Positions 1 through 5,452 of a stretch of DNA of 6,481 bases are shown piece after piece. The notes under the pieces were generated by a model, which saw only the letters and a list, made by a program, of their open reading frames with translations, searched no databases and had not been told where the DNA came from. The stretch comes from an uncultured Phycisphaerales bacterium (GTDB lineage: Bacteria > Planctomycetota > Phycisphaerae > Phycisphaerales > SM1A02). A program made the position numbers and the translations under genes. The stretch covers positions 1 to 6,481 of the forward strand of contig CAMPIL010000215.1 of assembly GCA_946886375.1 (NCBI GenBank), read 5' to 3'. How positions within the stretch are numbered: the first letter of the stretch is position 1; each line of letters begins with the position of its first letter.

Positions 1-420
1 GACTTGCGGGGGAGTGCGATCGAAACCTTCCTCAGGCTTGAGGAAGACGAACGGCGCACGGCTCATGCTTTCCACGCCGCCCGCGATGAACACCTCGCCG
101 TGGCCCGCCTCGATCATGCGGGCCGCGATGTTGATCGCTTCAAGCCCGCTGGCGCACAAACGATTGACGGTCGCGCCCGGAACCGAAGCCGGCAATCCCG
201 CCAGCAGTGCGGCCATGCGTGCGACGTTGCGGTTGTCCTCGCCCGCCTGGTTCGCGGCGCCCAGGTACACATCGTCGATCACCTCCGGGGCGATGCCGCT
301 GCGCTCGATCACCGCCTTGATGATCAGCGCGGCGAGGTCATCCGGCCGGATCGATTTCAGTGCGCCGCCGTAGCGGCCCACAGGCGTGCGGAGTGCGGTG
401 ATGATGGCAGCGCGGGCCAT
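1..420 (-). CDS. paaJ: Beta-ketoadipyl-CoA / acetyl-CoA acyltransferase (thiolase), N-terminal part, cut by window edge
   Basis: This is the N-terminal 140 codons of a thiolase, read leftward from the ATG at 420-418 and running off the left edge (a full thiolase is about 390-400 residues). It starts MARAAIITALRTPVGRYGG, a typical thiolase N-terminus. The nucleophilic cysteine is Cys89 in VNRLCASG, followed by GGVESMSRAPF. The segment QAGEDNRNVARMAALLAGLP (58-77) is characteristic of the PaaJ/PcaF subgroup, which cleaves 3-oxoadipyl-CoA with CoA to succinyl-CoA and acetyl-CoA. The gene is last of the leftward cluster within view, 106 bases after the paaH-like gene, so it would perform the final step. 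No Shine-Dalgarno is visible before the ATG; a TATCAT box ends seven bases upstream of the A. The subgroup assignment rests on the N-terminus only; a general acetyl-CoA acetyltransferase is the alternative. Confidence 0.88.
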   Translation of the reverse strand, partial: MARAAIITALRTPVGRYGGALKSIRPDDLAALIIKAVIERSGIAPEVIDDVYLGAANQAGEDNRNVARMAALLAGLPASVPGATVNRLCASGLEAINIAARMIEAGHGEVFIAGGVESMSRAPFVFLKPEEGFDRTPPQV

Positions 421-426
421 GAAGGA

Positions 427-432
427 ATGATA
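427..432 (-). promoter_or_regulatory. Possible -10 box placing transcription start at the thiolase ATG
   Basis: On the minus strand TATCAT is followed by six bases (TCCTTC) and then the thiolase ATG, the geometry expected for a leaderless transcript. No convincing -35 hexamer lies 16-19 bases upstream. It could be chance, and the gene could simply be read through from paaH. Confidence 0.2.
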
Positions 433-526
433 GCGACTGTCGAGCGCGGCCCCCGACCGCCGGCGCTGATCGATGCCATACGGCACCCGTCACGCGCCGC
501 GACATGGGCGCCGCTGGCCGAGCGAT

Positions 527-1759
527 TCACACCTTCGATTTCAGCATCTCCGGCGCATCAAATCGCCTGTCGACGACCGACTCGTTGAACGCATCGAGCA
601 ACTCGCCGCACACCGAGTAGCCGATCTCCTCGGCCCATTCCAGCGGACCCTTGGGGTAGTTCGTGCCCAGTTTCAGCGCGGTGTTGATGTCGGCAGCGGT
701 CGCCACGCCTTCCGTGAACGCCCAGGCCGCTTCGTTGATGATCGACACCAGCACGCGCGCGAAGACGTATTTCTCCAGCGTCGAGCCGATCTGATCAGTC
801 GCCTGTGGCACGAACTGCTCGATCGCTTCGTGCAGGCGATCCGACACCGCCAGTGACCGGCGCGTGAACGCAAGCGTCGGCACAGGCGGATCGACTTCGT
901 GGCTGTACGCGCCGCGGCCGGACTTTCGGCCGAGGTGGCCATCGTGCACCAGTTGCGATTGCAGTTTGCTCGGCCGCAGCCGCGCGGGCTTGCCCAGTTG
1001 CTCCCACACCGATTGCGTGGTGGCCGAATTGACATCGTGGCCAATGAGATCGGTCAGTTCGAACGGCCCCATCTTGAAGCCGCCCAGGTCCTTCATCGCC
1101 TTGTCGATTTCTTCCGCGCCGGCGTAGCCATCTTCGACAATGCGAAAGGATTCGAGATAGAACGGCCGGGCCACGCGATTGACGATGAACCCCGGCGTGT
1201 CGTTGCAGCGAACGACTGTCTTGCCCCAGGCTTCCGCAATCAGCGTGACGCGCTTGAGCGCATCGGGACTGGATTTGACGCCCGCGATCACTTCCACCAG
1301 CGGCATCAGCGGCGCGGGATTGAAAAAGTGCAGCCCCACCACGCGCGATGCGGATGAGGGGCCAAGCGCATCGCCCAGTTTCGTGATGGAAAGCGATGAG
1401 GTGTTGCTGGCAATCACGCCATCCTTGGGCAGTTCGTGCAGCACGCGGCTGAGCACCATCGCCTTCACCGCAAGGTCTTCGACGATCGCCTCGATGACCA
1501 GATCGCAATCCTTCAGATCGCGGGCGGATTTGGCGACCTGCAGGCGCGGGATGATCTCCGTCCGCTGCTCGGGCGTGAGCAGGCCCTTGTCGACCTGCCG
1601 ATCGATGCGCTTGATGATGCCATCGATCGCCTGTTGCACCGTGGCTTCATCGAGATCGAGCATGAACACGGGCCAGCCGCTGACAGCGGCGACCTGCGCG
1701 ATGCCCGCGCCCATCGCCCCGGTTCCGATGATGCCGATTGGATGAATCGCGGTGGACAT
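527..1759 (-). CDS. paaH: 3-hydroxyacyl-CoA dehydrogenase (3-hydroxyadipyl-CoA dehydrogenase type)
   Basis: This 410-residue NAD-dependent dehydrogenase is expected to oxidise 3-hydroxyadipyl-CoA to 3-oxoadipyl-CoA, feeding the thiolase encoded next. The Rossmann domain opens with the glycine motif G12-T-G14-A-M-G17 and an acidic DLDE at 35-38 that fits NAD binding. SNTSS is at 118-122. The catalytic pair is His144 (VVGLHFFNPAP) with Glu156 (PLVEV), and Asn194 lies in DTPGFIVNR. GGFKMGPFELTDLIGHDVN (226-244) is the conserved segment of the first C-terminal domain. A second 3HCDH C-terminal domain (about 290-400) follows, with NYPKGPLEWAEEIG. Forms of PaaH with two C-terminal domains are often longer (about 475-510), so this is a compact version. 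The ATG at 1759-1757 sits 52 bases after the paaG-like gene and lacks a clear Shine-Dalgarno. Substrate is inferred from neighbours; a 3-hydroxybutyryl-CoA dehydrogenase is the alternative. Confidence 0.9.
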   Translation of the reverse strand: MSTAIHPIGIIGTGAMGAGIAQVAAVSGWPVFMLDLDEATVQQAIDGIIKRIDRQVDKGLLTPEQRTEIIPRLQVAKSARDLKDCDLVIEAIVEDLAVKAMVLSRVLHELPKDGVIASNTSSLSITKLGDALGPSSASRVVGLHFFNPAPLMPLVEVIAGVKSSPDALKRVTLIAEAWGKTVVRCNDTPGFIVNRVARPFYLESFRIVEDGYAGAEEIDKAMKDLGGFKMGPFELTDLIGHDVNSATTQSVWEQLGKPARLRPSKLQSQLVHDGHLGRKSGRGAYSHEVDPPVPTLAFTRRSLAVSDRLHEAIEQFVPQATDQIGSTLEKYVFARVLVSIINEAAWAFTEGVATAADINTALKLGTNYPKGPLEWAEEIGYSVCGELLDAFNESVVDRRFDAPEMLKSKV

Positions 1760-1773
1760 GAAAGCAGTGGCCG

Positions 1774-1791
1774 GTGGTCAGTGGTCAGTGG
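1774..1791. repeat. Short 7-bp tandem repeat in the paaG-paaH gap
   Basis: GTGGTCA occurs twice in direct tandem followed by a partial third copy (GTGG), filling much of the 52-base gap between the paaG-like stop and the paaH-like start. A related CAGTGG lies just before it (1765-1770). It occupies the place where a ribosome binding site for paaH would be expected. Short array; function unknown. Confidence 0.6.
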
Positions 1792-1811
1792 ATAGACGTC
1801 AGTCGATTCCG

Positions 1812-2627
1812 TTACTTGCCCTGAAAATTCGGCTTTCGCTTTTCCAGGAATGCGACCACGCCTTCGGAATGGTCGGCCGTCTTGCCCGCGGTTTCCTGAT
1901 CGTACGCCTCGGCTTCCAGTTGCGCATCCAGATCGTTCTGCAGCGATTGGTTGAGCAAACGCTTGGTCAGCGCGATTGCCCGCGCAGGGAGGCTTGCGAG
2001 CCTTGCGGCAAGTTTCTTCACGGCGTCATTGAGTTCGGCGGCGGGCACAACCTGATTCACCAGCCCCAGCCGCAGCGCTTCGGCGGCATCAACCTTCTGG
2101 CCCGTGCAGCACAGTTCCATCGCCTTGCCCAGGCCCACGAGCCGTGGCAGCATGAAGGTCGAGCCGGAATCGGGAATCAAGCCGACGTTGATGAACACTT
2201 CAATGAACGAAGCCTGATCCGATGCGATGCGCATGTCGCAGGCCAAGGCGAGCGAGCAGCCCGCGCCCGCCGCCACGCCGTTGACCGCAGCGATCACGGG
2301 CTTTTCCATCTCGCGAATGCGCTTGATGATCGGGTTGTACCGCCTGCGAAGGTCCTCGCCCAACTGCGGCACGTGGCCCGGCACATATTTGGTCTTCAGG
2401 TCGGCCAGGTCCTGGCCTGATGAAAACGCCCGGCCCGCGCCGGTAATGACAATGACGCGCGCCGCGGCATCGCGCTCGGCTGTCTTGAGCGCTTCGCCCA
2501 GTTCAGTCGTCAATTGATCGTTGAACGCGTTGAGCACGTCCGGACGGTTCAGCGTGATCGTGCAGATGTGGTCTGTTATCTGGACGAAGATCGGCAGTGC
2601 AGCGGCGGGGGCGGCGGCGGTGGTCAT
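1812..2627 (-). CDS. paaG: PaaG-type 2-(1,2-epoxy-1,2-dihydrophenyl)acetyl-CoA isomerase (crotonase fold)
   Basis: This 271-residue crotonase-superfamily protein is expected to convert ring-1,2-epoxyphenylacetyl-CoA to oxepin-CoA and to shift the double bond of dehydroadipyl-CoA intermediates. The CoA/oxyanion segments are FSSGQDL (68-74) and NGVAAGAGC (116-124). Compared with the hydratase encoded upstream, the first catalytic glutamate is replaced by Ser125 and the second by Phe145. Asp153 in GLIPDSGSTFMLPRLVG is where PaaG-type isomerases carry their single catalytic aspartate. The C-terminal segment ADHSEGVVAFLEKRKPNFQGK is typical of the family. The ATG at 2627-2625 is supported by a CAGGAG Shine-Dalgarno eight bases upstream. 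The gene lies 459 bases after paaF, separated by the 21-bp repeat array, and 52 bases before paaH. A generic enoyl-CoA isomerase is the alternative. Confidence 0.88.
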   Translation of the reverse strand: MTTAAAPAAALPIFVQITDHICTITLNRPDVLNAFNDQLTTELGEALKTAERDAAARVIVITGAGRAFSSGQDLADLKTKYVPGHVPQLGEDLRRRYNPIIKRIREMEKPVIAAVNGVAAGAGCSLALACDMRIASDQASFIEVFINVGLIPDSGSTFMLPRLVGLGKAMELCCTGQKVDAAEALRLGLVNQVVPAAELNDAVKKLAARLASLPARAIALTKRLLNQSLQNDLDAQLEAEAYDQETAGKTADHSEGVVAFLEKRKPNFQGK

Positions 2628-2635
2628 GGTTCAGG

Positions 2636-2641
2636 CTCCTG
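2636..2641 (-). promoter_or_regulatory. Shine-Dalgarno site of paaG
   Basis: CAGGAG on the minus strand lies eight bases before the ATG at 2627. It is the clearest ribosome binding site in the catabolic cluster, whose other genes have weak or no such site. Confidence 0.6.
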
Positions 2642-2647
2642 AGCGGC

Positions 2648-2678
2648 AGCATACCAATCCCGTCTACGGTTCTCGCAA
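2648..2678 (-). promoter_or_regulatory. Candidate promoter upstream of paaG
   Basis: On the minus strand TTGCGA (2678-2673) is followed after 19 bases by TATGCT (2653-2648), the latter preceded by TGG, giving an extended -10 pattern (TGnTATnnT). Transcription would start near 2641, leaving a short leader with just the Shine-Dalgarno. The spacer is longer than the optimum of 17, so this is only a candidate. It would give paaG-paaH their own promoter downstream of the repeat array. Confidence 0.25.
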
Positions 2679-2744
2679 CTCAAGAACGCCCAAGACGGCC
2701 GGCAGGCACACTCTTTTGATTCTCGACTCGAGCACAGGGTGTTG

Positions 2745-2994
2745 CGGGTCCCCGAATGAGTTATGCGGGTCCCCGAAGGAGTTATTCGGGTCCCCGCATG
2801 AGTTATACGGGTCCCCGCTAGAGTTATCCGGGTTCCCACATGAGTCATTCGGGCTTCCGCAAGGGTTGTACGGGGTCCCGAACGAGTTGTGCGGGTTCCC
2901 GCAACGAGGATTCGGGCACCCGCAAGAGTCACGCGGGTGTCCGAAAGAATTTCCCGGCTCCCCAAAAGTTGTACGGATTCAGGCAAGAGTCTTG
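2745..2994. repeat. Tandem array of about twelve 21-bp units with an internal CGGG-nn-CCCG palindrome
   Basis: Direct units begin with CGG(G) at 2745, 2766, 2787, 2808, 2829, 2850, 2871, 2892, 2913, 2934, 2955 and 2974. Ten are exactly 21 bases long, the eleventh is 19 and the twelfth is degraded. On the plus strand each unit starts CGGGTYCCCG, then has two or three variable bases, then a GAGTTAT-like core and one free base. Units 1-4 share CGGGTCCCCG and GAGTTAT exactly; later units drift. Positions 1-4, 8-10 and 14-18 of the unit are conserved, while 5-6, 11, 13 and 21 vary. Variation shows no codon-position pattern, so although the array is open in several frames (21 is divisible by three) a coding role is unlikely. 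It fills most of the 459-base gap between paaF and paaG and would be transcribed if the operon is read through. Confidence 0.93.
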
Positions 2995-3086
2995 CTTGCT
3001 CCCATAACTCGCCTGCCAGTACCCGGAATTTGCATCGCGTTCTGGCGAAGCAGCCATGCCACAGCCCGATAGCGCGGGTCCGGTGT

Positions 3087-3890
3087 CTATTTTCCTCTGA
3101 AGGCCGGCTTGCGTTTCTCGATGAACGCGCGCATGCCTTCCTTTTGATCTTCGCTGGAAAACAGCATGTAGAAAAGTTTACGTTCGTACTCCAGGCCTTC
3201 GGGCAAGTTCATTTCGTGCGCCTTGAGCACGGCGTCCTTGGCGATGCGCAACGCCAAGGATGACTTCTTTGAGATTTCGTGGGCCAATTTCAACGGCGCG
3301 GAATACCAATGCTCCTTGGGCACGATGCGACTGACCAATCCGGCCGCAAGCGCTTCTTTTGCGGTGAGGAAACGCCCACTGAGGATGACATCCATCGCCA
3401 CCGCCTTGCCCACGGCCCGGGTCAGCCGTTGCGTGCCGCCGGCCCCCGGCATGACGCCGATGTTGATTTCCGGCTGGCCGATCTGCGCGGTTTCCGACGC
3501 GATGACAATGTCGCACAGCATCATTAGTTCGCATCCGCCGCCCAGCGCGAAACCGCTGACGGCGGCGATGATGGGCTTCTTGATCCGCTTGATGCGATCC
3601 CACGTGGCGAACTGATCGCGTTCGTACATGCTGACGGCAGTCTGCTCGGCCATGTCGCCGATGTCCGCGCCGGCCGCCCAGGCGCGTTCACTGCCGGCCA
3701 GAAGAATCACGTGAATGGAAGGGTCCTTGTCATACGCTTCCATCTGCGTGGCCAGTTGGGTCATGAGTTGCGGATTGAGCGCGTTGAGCACCTTGGGCCG
3801 GTTCAACTTGATGATGCCCACGTGGCCATCGGTCTCGGCGAGAATCAGCGATTCGGTATCCATAACGGGTTTGGTTTCCACGGCGGTCAT
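3087..3890 (-). CDS. paaF: Enoyl-CoA hydratase (2,3-dehydroadipyl-CoA hydratase type)
   Basis: This 267-residue crotonase-fold hydratase is expected to add water to 2,3-dehydroadipyl-CoA to give 3-hydroxyadipyl-CoA, the substrate of the PaaH-like dehydrogenase. WAAGADIGDM (71-80) and FALGGGCEL (114-122) form the oxyanion pocket. Both catalytic glutamates are present: Glu121 (GGGCEL) and Glu141 (GQPEINIGVMPGAGGTQRL), 20 residues apart as in classic enoyl-CoA hydratases. The C-terminus EGMRAFIEKRKPAFRGK is typical. The ATG at 3890-3888 overlaps the stop of the upstream thioesterase as ATGA, with AAAGGG seven bases before it, so the two are probably translationally coupled. The frame is open further upstream (to 3998), but that part overlaps the thioesterase and is not crotonase-like. 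A second in-frame ATG (codon 10) is possible. Substrate is inferred from context; a broad short-chain enoyl-CoA hydratase is the alternative. Confidence 0.9.
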   Translation of the reverse strand: MTAVETKPVMDTESLILAETDGHVGIIKLNRPKVLNALNPQLMTQLATQMEAYDKDPSIHVILLAGSERAWAAGADIGDMAEQTAVSMYERDQFATWDRIKRIKKPIIAAVSGFALGGGCELMMLCDIVIASETAQIGQPEINIGVMPGAGGTQRLTRAVGKAVAMDVILSGRFLTAKEALAAGLVSRIVPKEHWYSAPLKLAHEISKKSSLALRIAKDAVLKAHEMNLPEGLEYERKLFYMLFSSEDQKEGMRAFIEKRKPAFRGK

Positions 3891-4282
3891 GCACGCGCCC
3901 TTTCGATCAAGGCTTTGAGTTTGGTCTTCGGCAGGATGCGCTGAATCTGTTTGCCCTTGCCGACGATCCGCTGTCCATGGTACGCGATCACATCGCACAC
4001 GAGGGTGGTGGGGCCGATCTCAATGGCCACAGCCACGACCCGAACGGTTTCACCCAGCGGCGTGGGAGCAAGATGGTCGATTGAAAGGTGCGAGCCGATG
4101 CCTTCTTCATGGTCTTCCAGATGCGGGGCCAGGACCTTGCGTGCGGCCAGTTCCATGTGATGCGCCATCGACCAGGTTGAATACACCTGATGCACCACCA
4201 CGCCGTCAAACGCCGGGCACATGTCCTGCGTCACGGTGATGATGACCTCGGCGGAATTGCCAATCTGGAGCGTGGACTTCAT
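3887..4282 (-). CDS. FlK-like hotdog-fold acyl-CoA thioesterase
   Basis: This 131-residue protein has the size and pattern of the fluoroacetyl-CoA thioesterase (FlK) family of single-domain hotdog enzymes. Aligned by eye with remembered FlK sequence, Thr36 (VYSTWSM), Glu44 (HHMELAA) and His70 (SIDHLAPTPLGETV) fall at the same spacings (8 and 26 residues) as the FlK catalytic Thr42-Glu50-His76. The helix-to-strand segment KVLAPHLEDHEEGIGSHLS and the strand ending GKGKQIQRIL also fit. It lacks the HGG motif of the PaaI thioesterase usually found with phenylacetate genes. As first gene of the cluster, joined to paaF by an ATGA overlap, it probably releases CoA from an unproductive or toxic pathway thioester, as PaaI is thought to do. 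No Shine-Dalgarno precedes the ATG at 4282-4280. Substrate unknown; fluoroacetyl-CoA specificity should not be assumed. Confidence 0.8.
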   Translation of the reverse strand: MKSTLQIGNSAEVIITVTQDMCPAFDGVVVHQVYSTWSMAHHMELAARKVLAPHLEDHEEGIGSHLSIDHLAPTPLGETVRVVAVAIEIGPTTLVCDVIAYHGQRIVGKGKQIQRILPKTKLKALIERARA

Positions 4283-4364
4283 CAGGGCGACAGTGTAGCG
4301 ATGACTGTTCGTCGGCAGGTTTGCTGCGCTGCACGTCCGAGGAATGTGCCGCTAGACTTCGGGC
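4283..4364. promoter_or_regulatory. Divergent intergenic region between thioesterase and alpha/beta hydrolase
   Basis: These 82 bases must hold the start signals for the leftward catabolic cluster and for the rightward hydrolase. On the minus strand TACACT (4300-4295) is a possible -10 box ten bases before the thioesterase ATG. On the plus strand TAGACT (4353-4358) ends seven bases before the A of the hydrolase ATG. Neither has a recognisable -35 hexamer. I see no clear regulator operator and no Shine-Dalgarno for either gene. Confidence 0.4.
4353..4358 (+). promoter_or_regulatory. Possible -10 box giving a leaderless hydrolase transcript
   Basis: TAGACT is followed by six bases (TCGGGC) and then ATG at 4365, the same TAnnnT-n6-ATG geometry as before the thiolase. 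With no Shine-Dalgarno in reach, a leaderless start is plausible. No -35 element is evident. Confidence 0.22.
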
Positions 4365-5360
4365 ATGATGGGATTGCTCATCCTGCTGGGCGCGGCGACG
4401 CTGGTGCTTCTGTGCGGGCTTGCGGCGATGTTGGCCTTTGAGATGCGCCATCCGCCGCGCCACACGATGGCGTACGCATTGGCAAGGGGGATGCCGTGCG
4501 ATCCCGGCGAAGTGGGGCTCGACTTCGACCAGTGGTGGCTCGACCGGCCGGACGGCGCATCGCTGCCGGTGTGGGACATCAGGACGAATCGCGATTCTGA
4601 AAGGGATGATTCGCTGACCATCGTGTTCGTGCATGGATGGGGCCACAGCCGCATCAATGTGCTGCCGCGGGTGAGGCTGTTTGTGGAAGGGTGCAAGCGA
4701 CTGGTTCTGTACGACTTGCGCGGCCACGGCGAATCGCGAAACTGCGCCAGCCGTCTTGGCGATGGCGAGCAGCGCGATCTGCTGGCATTGCTCGAGCGAG
4801 TGGGGAAGGGGCCGGTGGTTCTGGTGGGACACTCGATGGGCGCGGTCATTGCGATCCAGGCGGCGATCGAGGCTGCGCACGGTGCGATGCAGGCATTGCC
4901 GCACATTGCGGGCATCATCAGTTACAGCGCCTATTGCGATTTTCACGTGTCGCTTCGCGGCCGGTTGACCGTGGCGGGCTATCCGACTCGGCCCATCACC
5001 GATCTTGCGCTGCTGGTGAATCGCGCATCTGGCGTTCATCCGCTGACGCTGCGCCCGGCGGATGTGGCGTCGATCGACTGCCCGATGCTCATGTTTCACG
5101 GCGAGGATGATCGCGTTGCGCCATCGGTTCACTCGCAGCGGCTGGCGACATCGGCGAAGGATGCGGAGTTCCACTGCTTCGCCGGTGCCGCCCACGCCGA
5201 TGTGCACGCGGTTGATCCCGATCACCACGATGCGATTGTGCGCGATTTCATCGCACGATTGAAACCGATTGATGAGGCGGGCAGTGAGATGTCGTCGCCG
5301 CGCACGCGTGACTCCACGGCAGCGCCGCGAGCCAATGTTCTGTCTGATTCCGAGCAATGA
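4365..5360 (+). CDS. Membrane-anchored alpha/beta hydrolase
   Basis: This 331-residue serine hydrolase has an unknown substrate. Residues 2-25 are strongly hydrophobic (LLILLGAATLVLLCGLAAML), a signal anchor that would tether the enzyme to the membrane. The alpha/beta fold begins near residue 84. HGWGHS (90-95) is the oxyanion-hole segment, YDLRGHGES (116-124) the conserved strand-loop, and GHSMG (155-159) places the nucleophile at Ser157. GEDDRVAP (246-253) gives the acid at Asp249, and AAHAD gives the base at His277. The triad is complete and in the expected order. The last roughly 30 residues (about 302-331) are a polar Ser/Arg/Asp-rich tail of low complexity. The start could be either of two adjacent ATG codons (4365 or 4368); an in-frame ATG at 4344 is closed by a stop after three codons. 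It diverges from the catabolic cluster, so a shared pathway is possible but unproven. Confidence 0.87.
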   Translation: MMGLLILLGAATLVLLCGLAAMLAFEMRHPPRHTMAYALARGMPCDPGEVGLDFDQWWLDRPDGASLPVWDIRTNRDSERDDSLTIVFVHGWGHSRINVLPRVRLFVEGCKRLVLYDLRGHGESRNCASRLGDGEQRDLLALLERVGKGPVVLVGHSMGAVIAIQAAIEAAHGAMQALPHIAGIISYSAYCDFHVSLRGRLTVAGYPTRPITDLALLVNRASGVHPLTLRPADVASIDCPMLMFHGEDDRVAPSVHSQRLATSAKDAEFHCFAGAAHADVHAVDPDHHDAIVRDFIARLKPIDEAGSEMSSPRTRDSTAAPRANVLSDSEQ

Positions 5361-5398
5361 CTTCAAGCAGAAACCGACGATGACCGCCGATGCGCATG

Positions 5399-5431
5399 AA
5401 AAAGCCTGCGACCGGTGTCGCAGGCTGTTTT
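5399..5431. terminator. Bidirectional rho-independent terminator
   Basis: A perfect 10-bp stem (AGCCTGCGAC at 5403-5412 paired with GTCGCAGGCT at 5417-5426) closes a four-base CGGT loop. It is flanked by AAAAA on the left and GTTTT on the right, so it has a U-tract when read from either strand. It lies between the stop of the alpha/beta hydrolase and the stop of the convergent ferritin-like gene and should end both transcripts. Confidence 0.9.
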
Positions 5432-5452
5432 CACGAAGGATGACCGCGCGGG

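Noticed and set aside
450..475. Imperfect GC hairpin between paaH and paaJ as a terminator
   Set aside because: The stem needs a bulge and no U-tract follows on either strand.
1179..1745. Plus-strand long frame opposite paaH
   Set aside because: It is antisense to a gene with full dehydrogenase motifs; composition is Ser/Arg-rich with no domain.
2745..2994. CRISPR array
   Set aside because: Units are contiguous 21-bp repeats with no unique spacers of uniform length between conserved repeats, and no cas genes are present.
2521..3072. Plus-strand 183-codon frame with a GSPxELx heptapeptide repeat
   Set aside because: It begins inside the paaG gene on the opposite strand. The repeat peptide follows from the array length being divisible by three. 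No ribosome binding site or recognisable domain is present.
3891..3998. Upstream extension of the paaF reading frame by 36 codons
   Set aside because: It overlaps the thioesterase in another frame, is not crotonase-like, and the ATG at 3890 has an ATGA junction and AAAGGG upstream.
4206..5366. Minus-strand 386-codon frame opposite the alpha/beta hydrolase
   Set aside because: It is the antisense of a gene with a complete catalytic triad. Its Arg/His/Gln-rich composition is typical of a GC-rich shadow frame.
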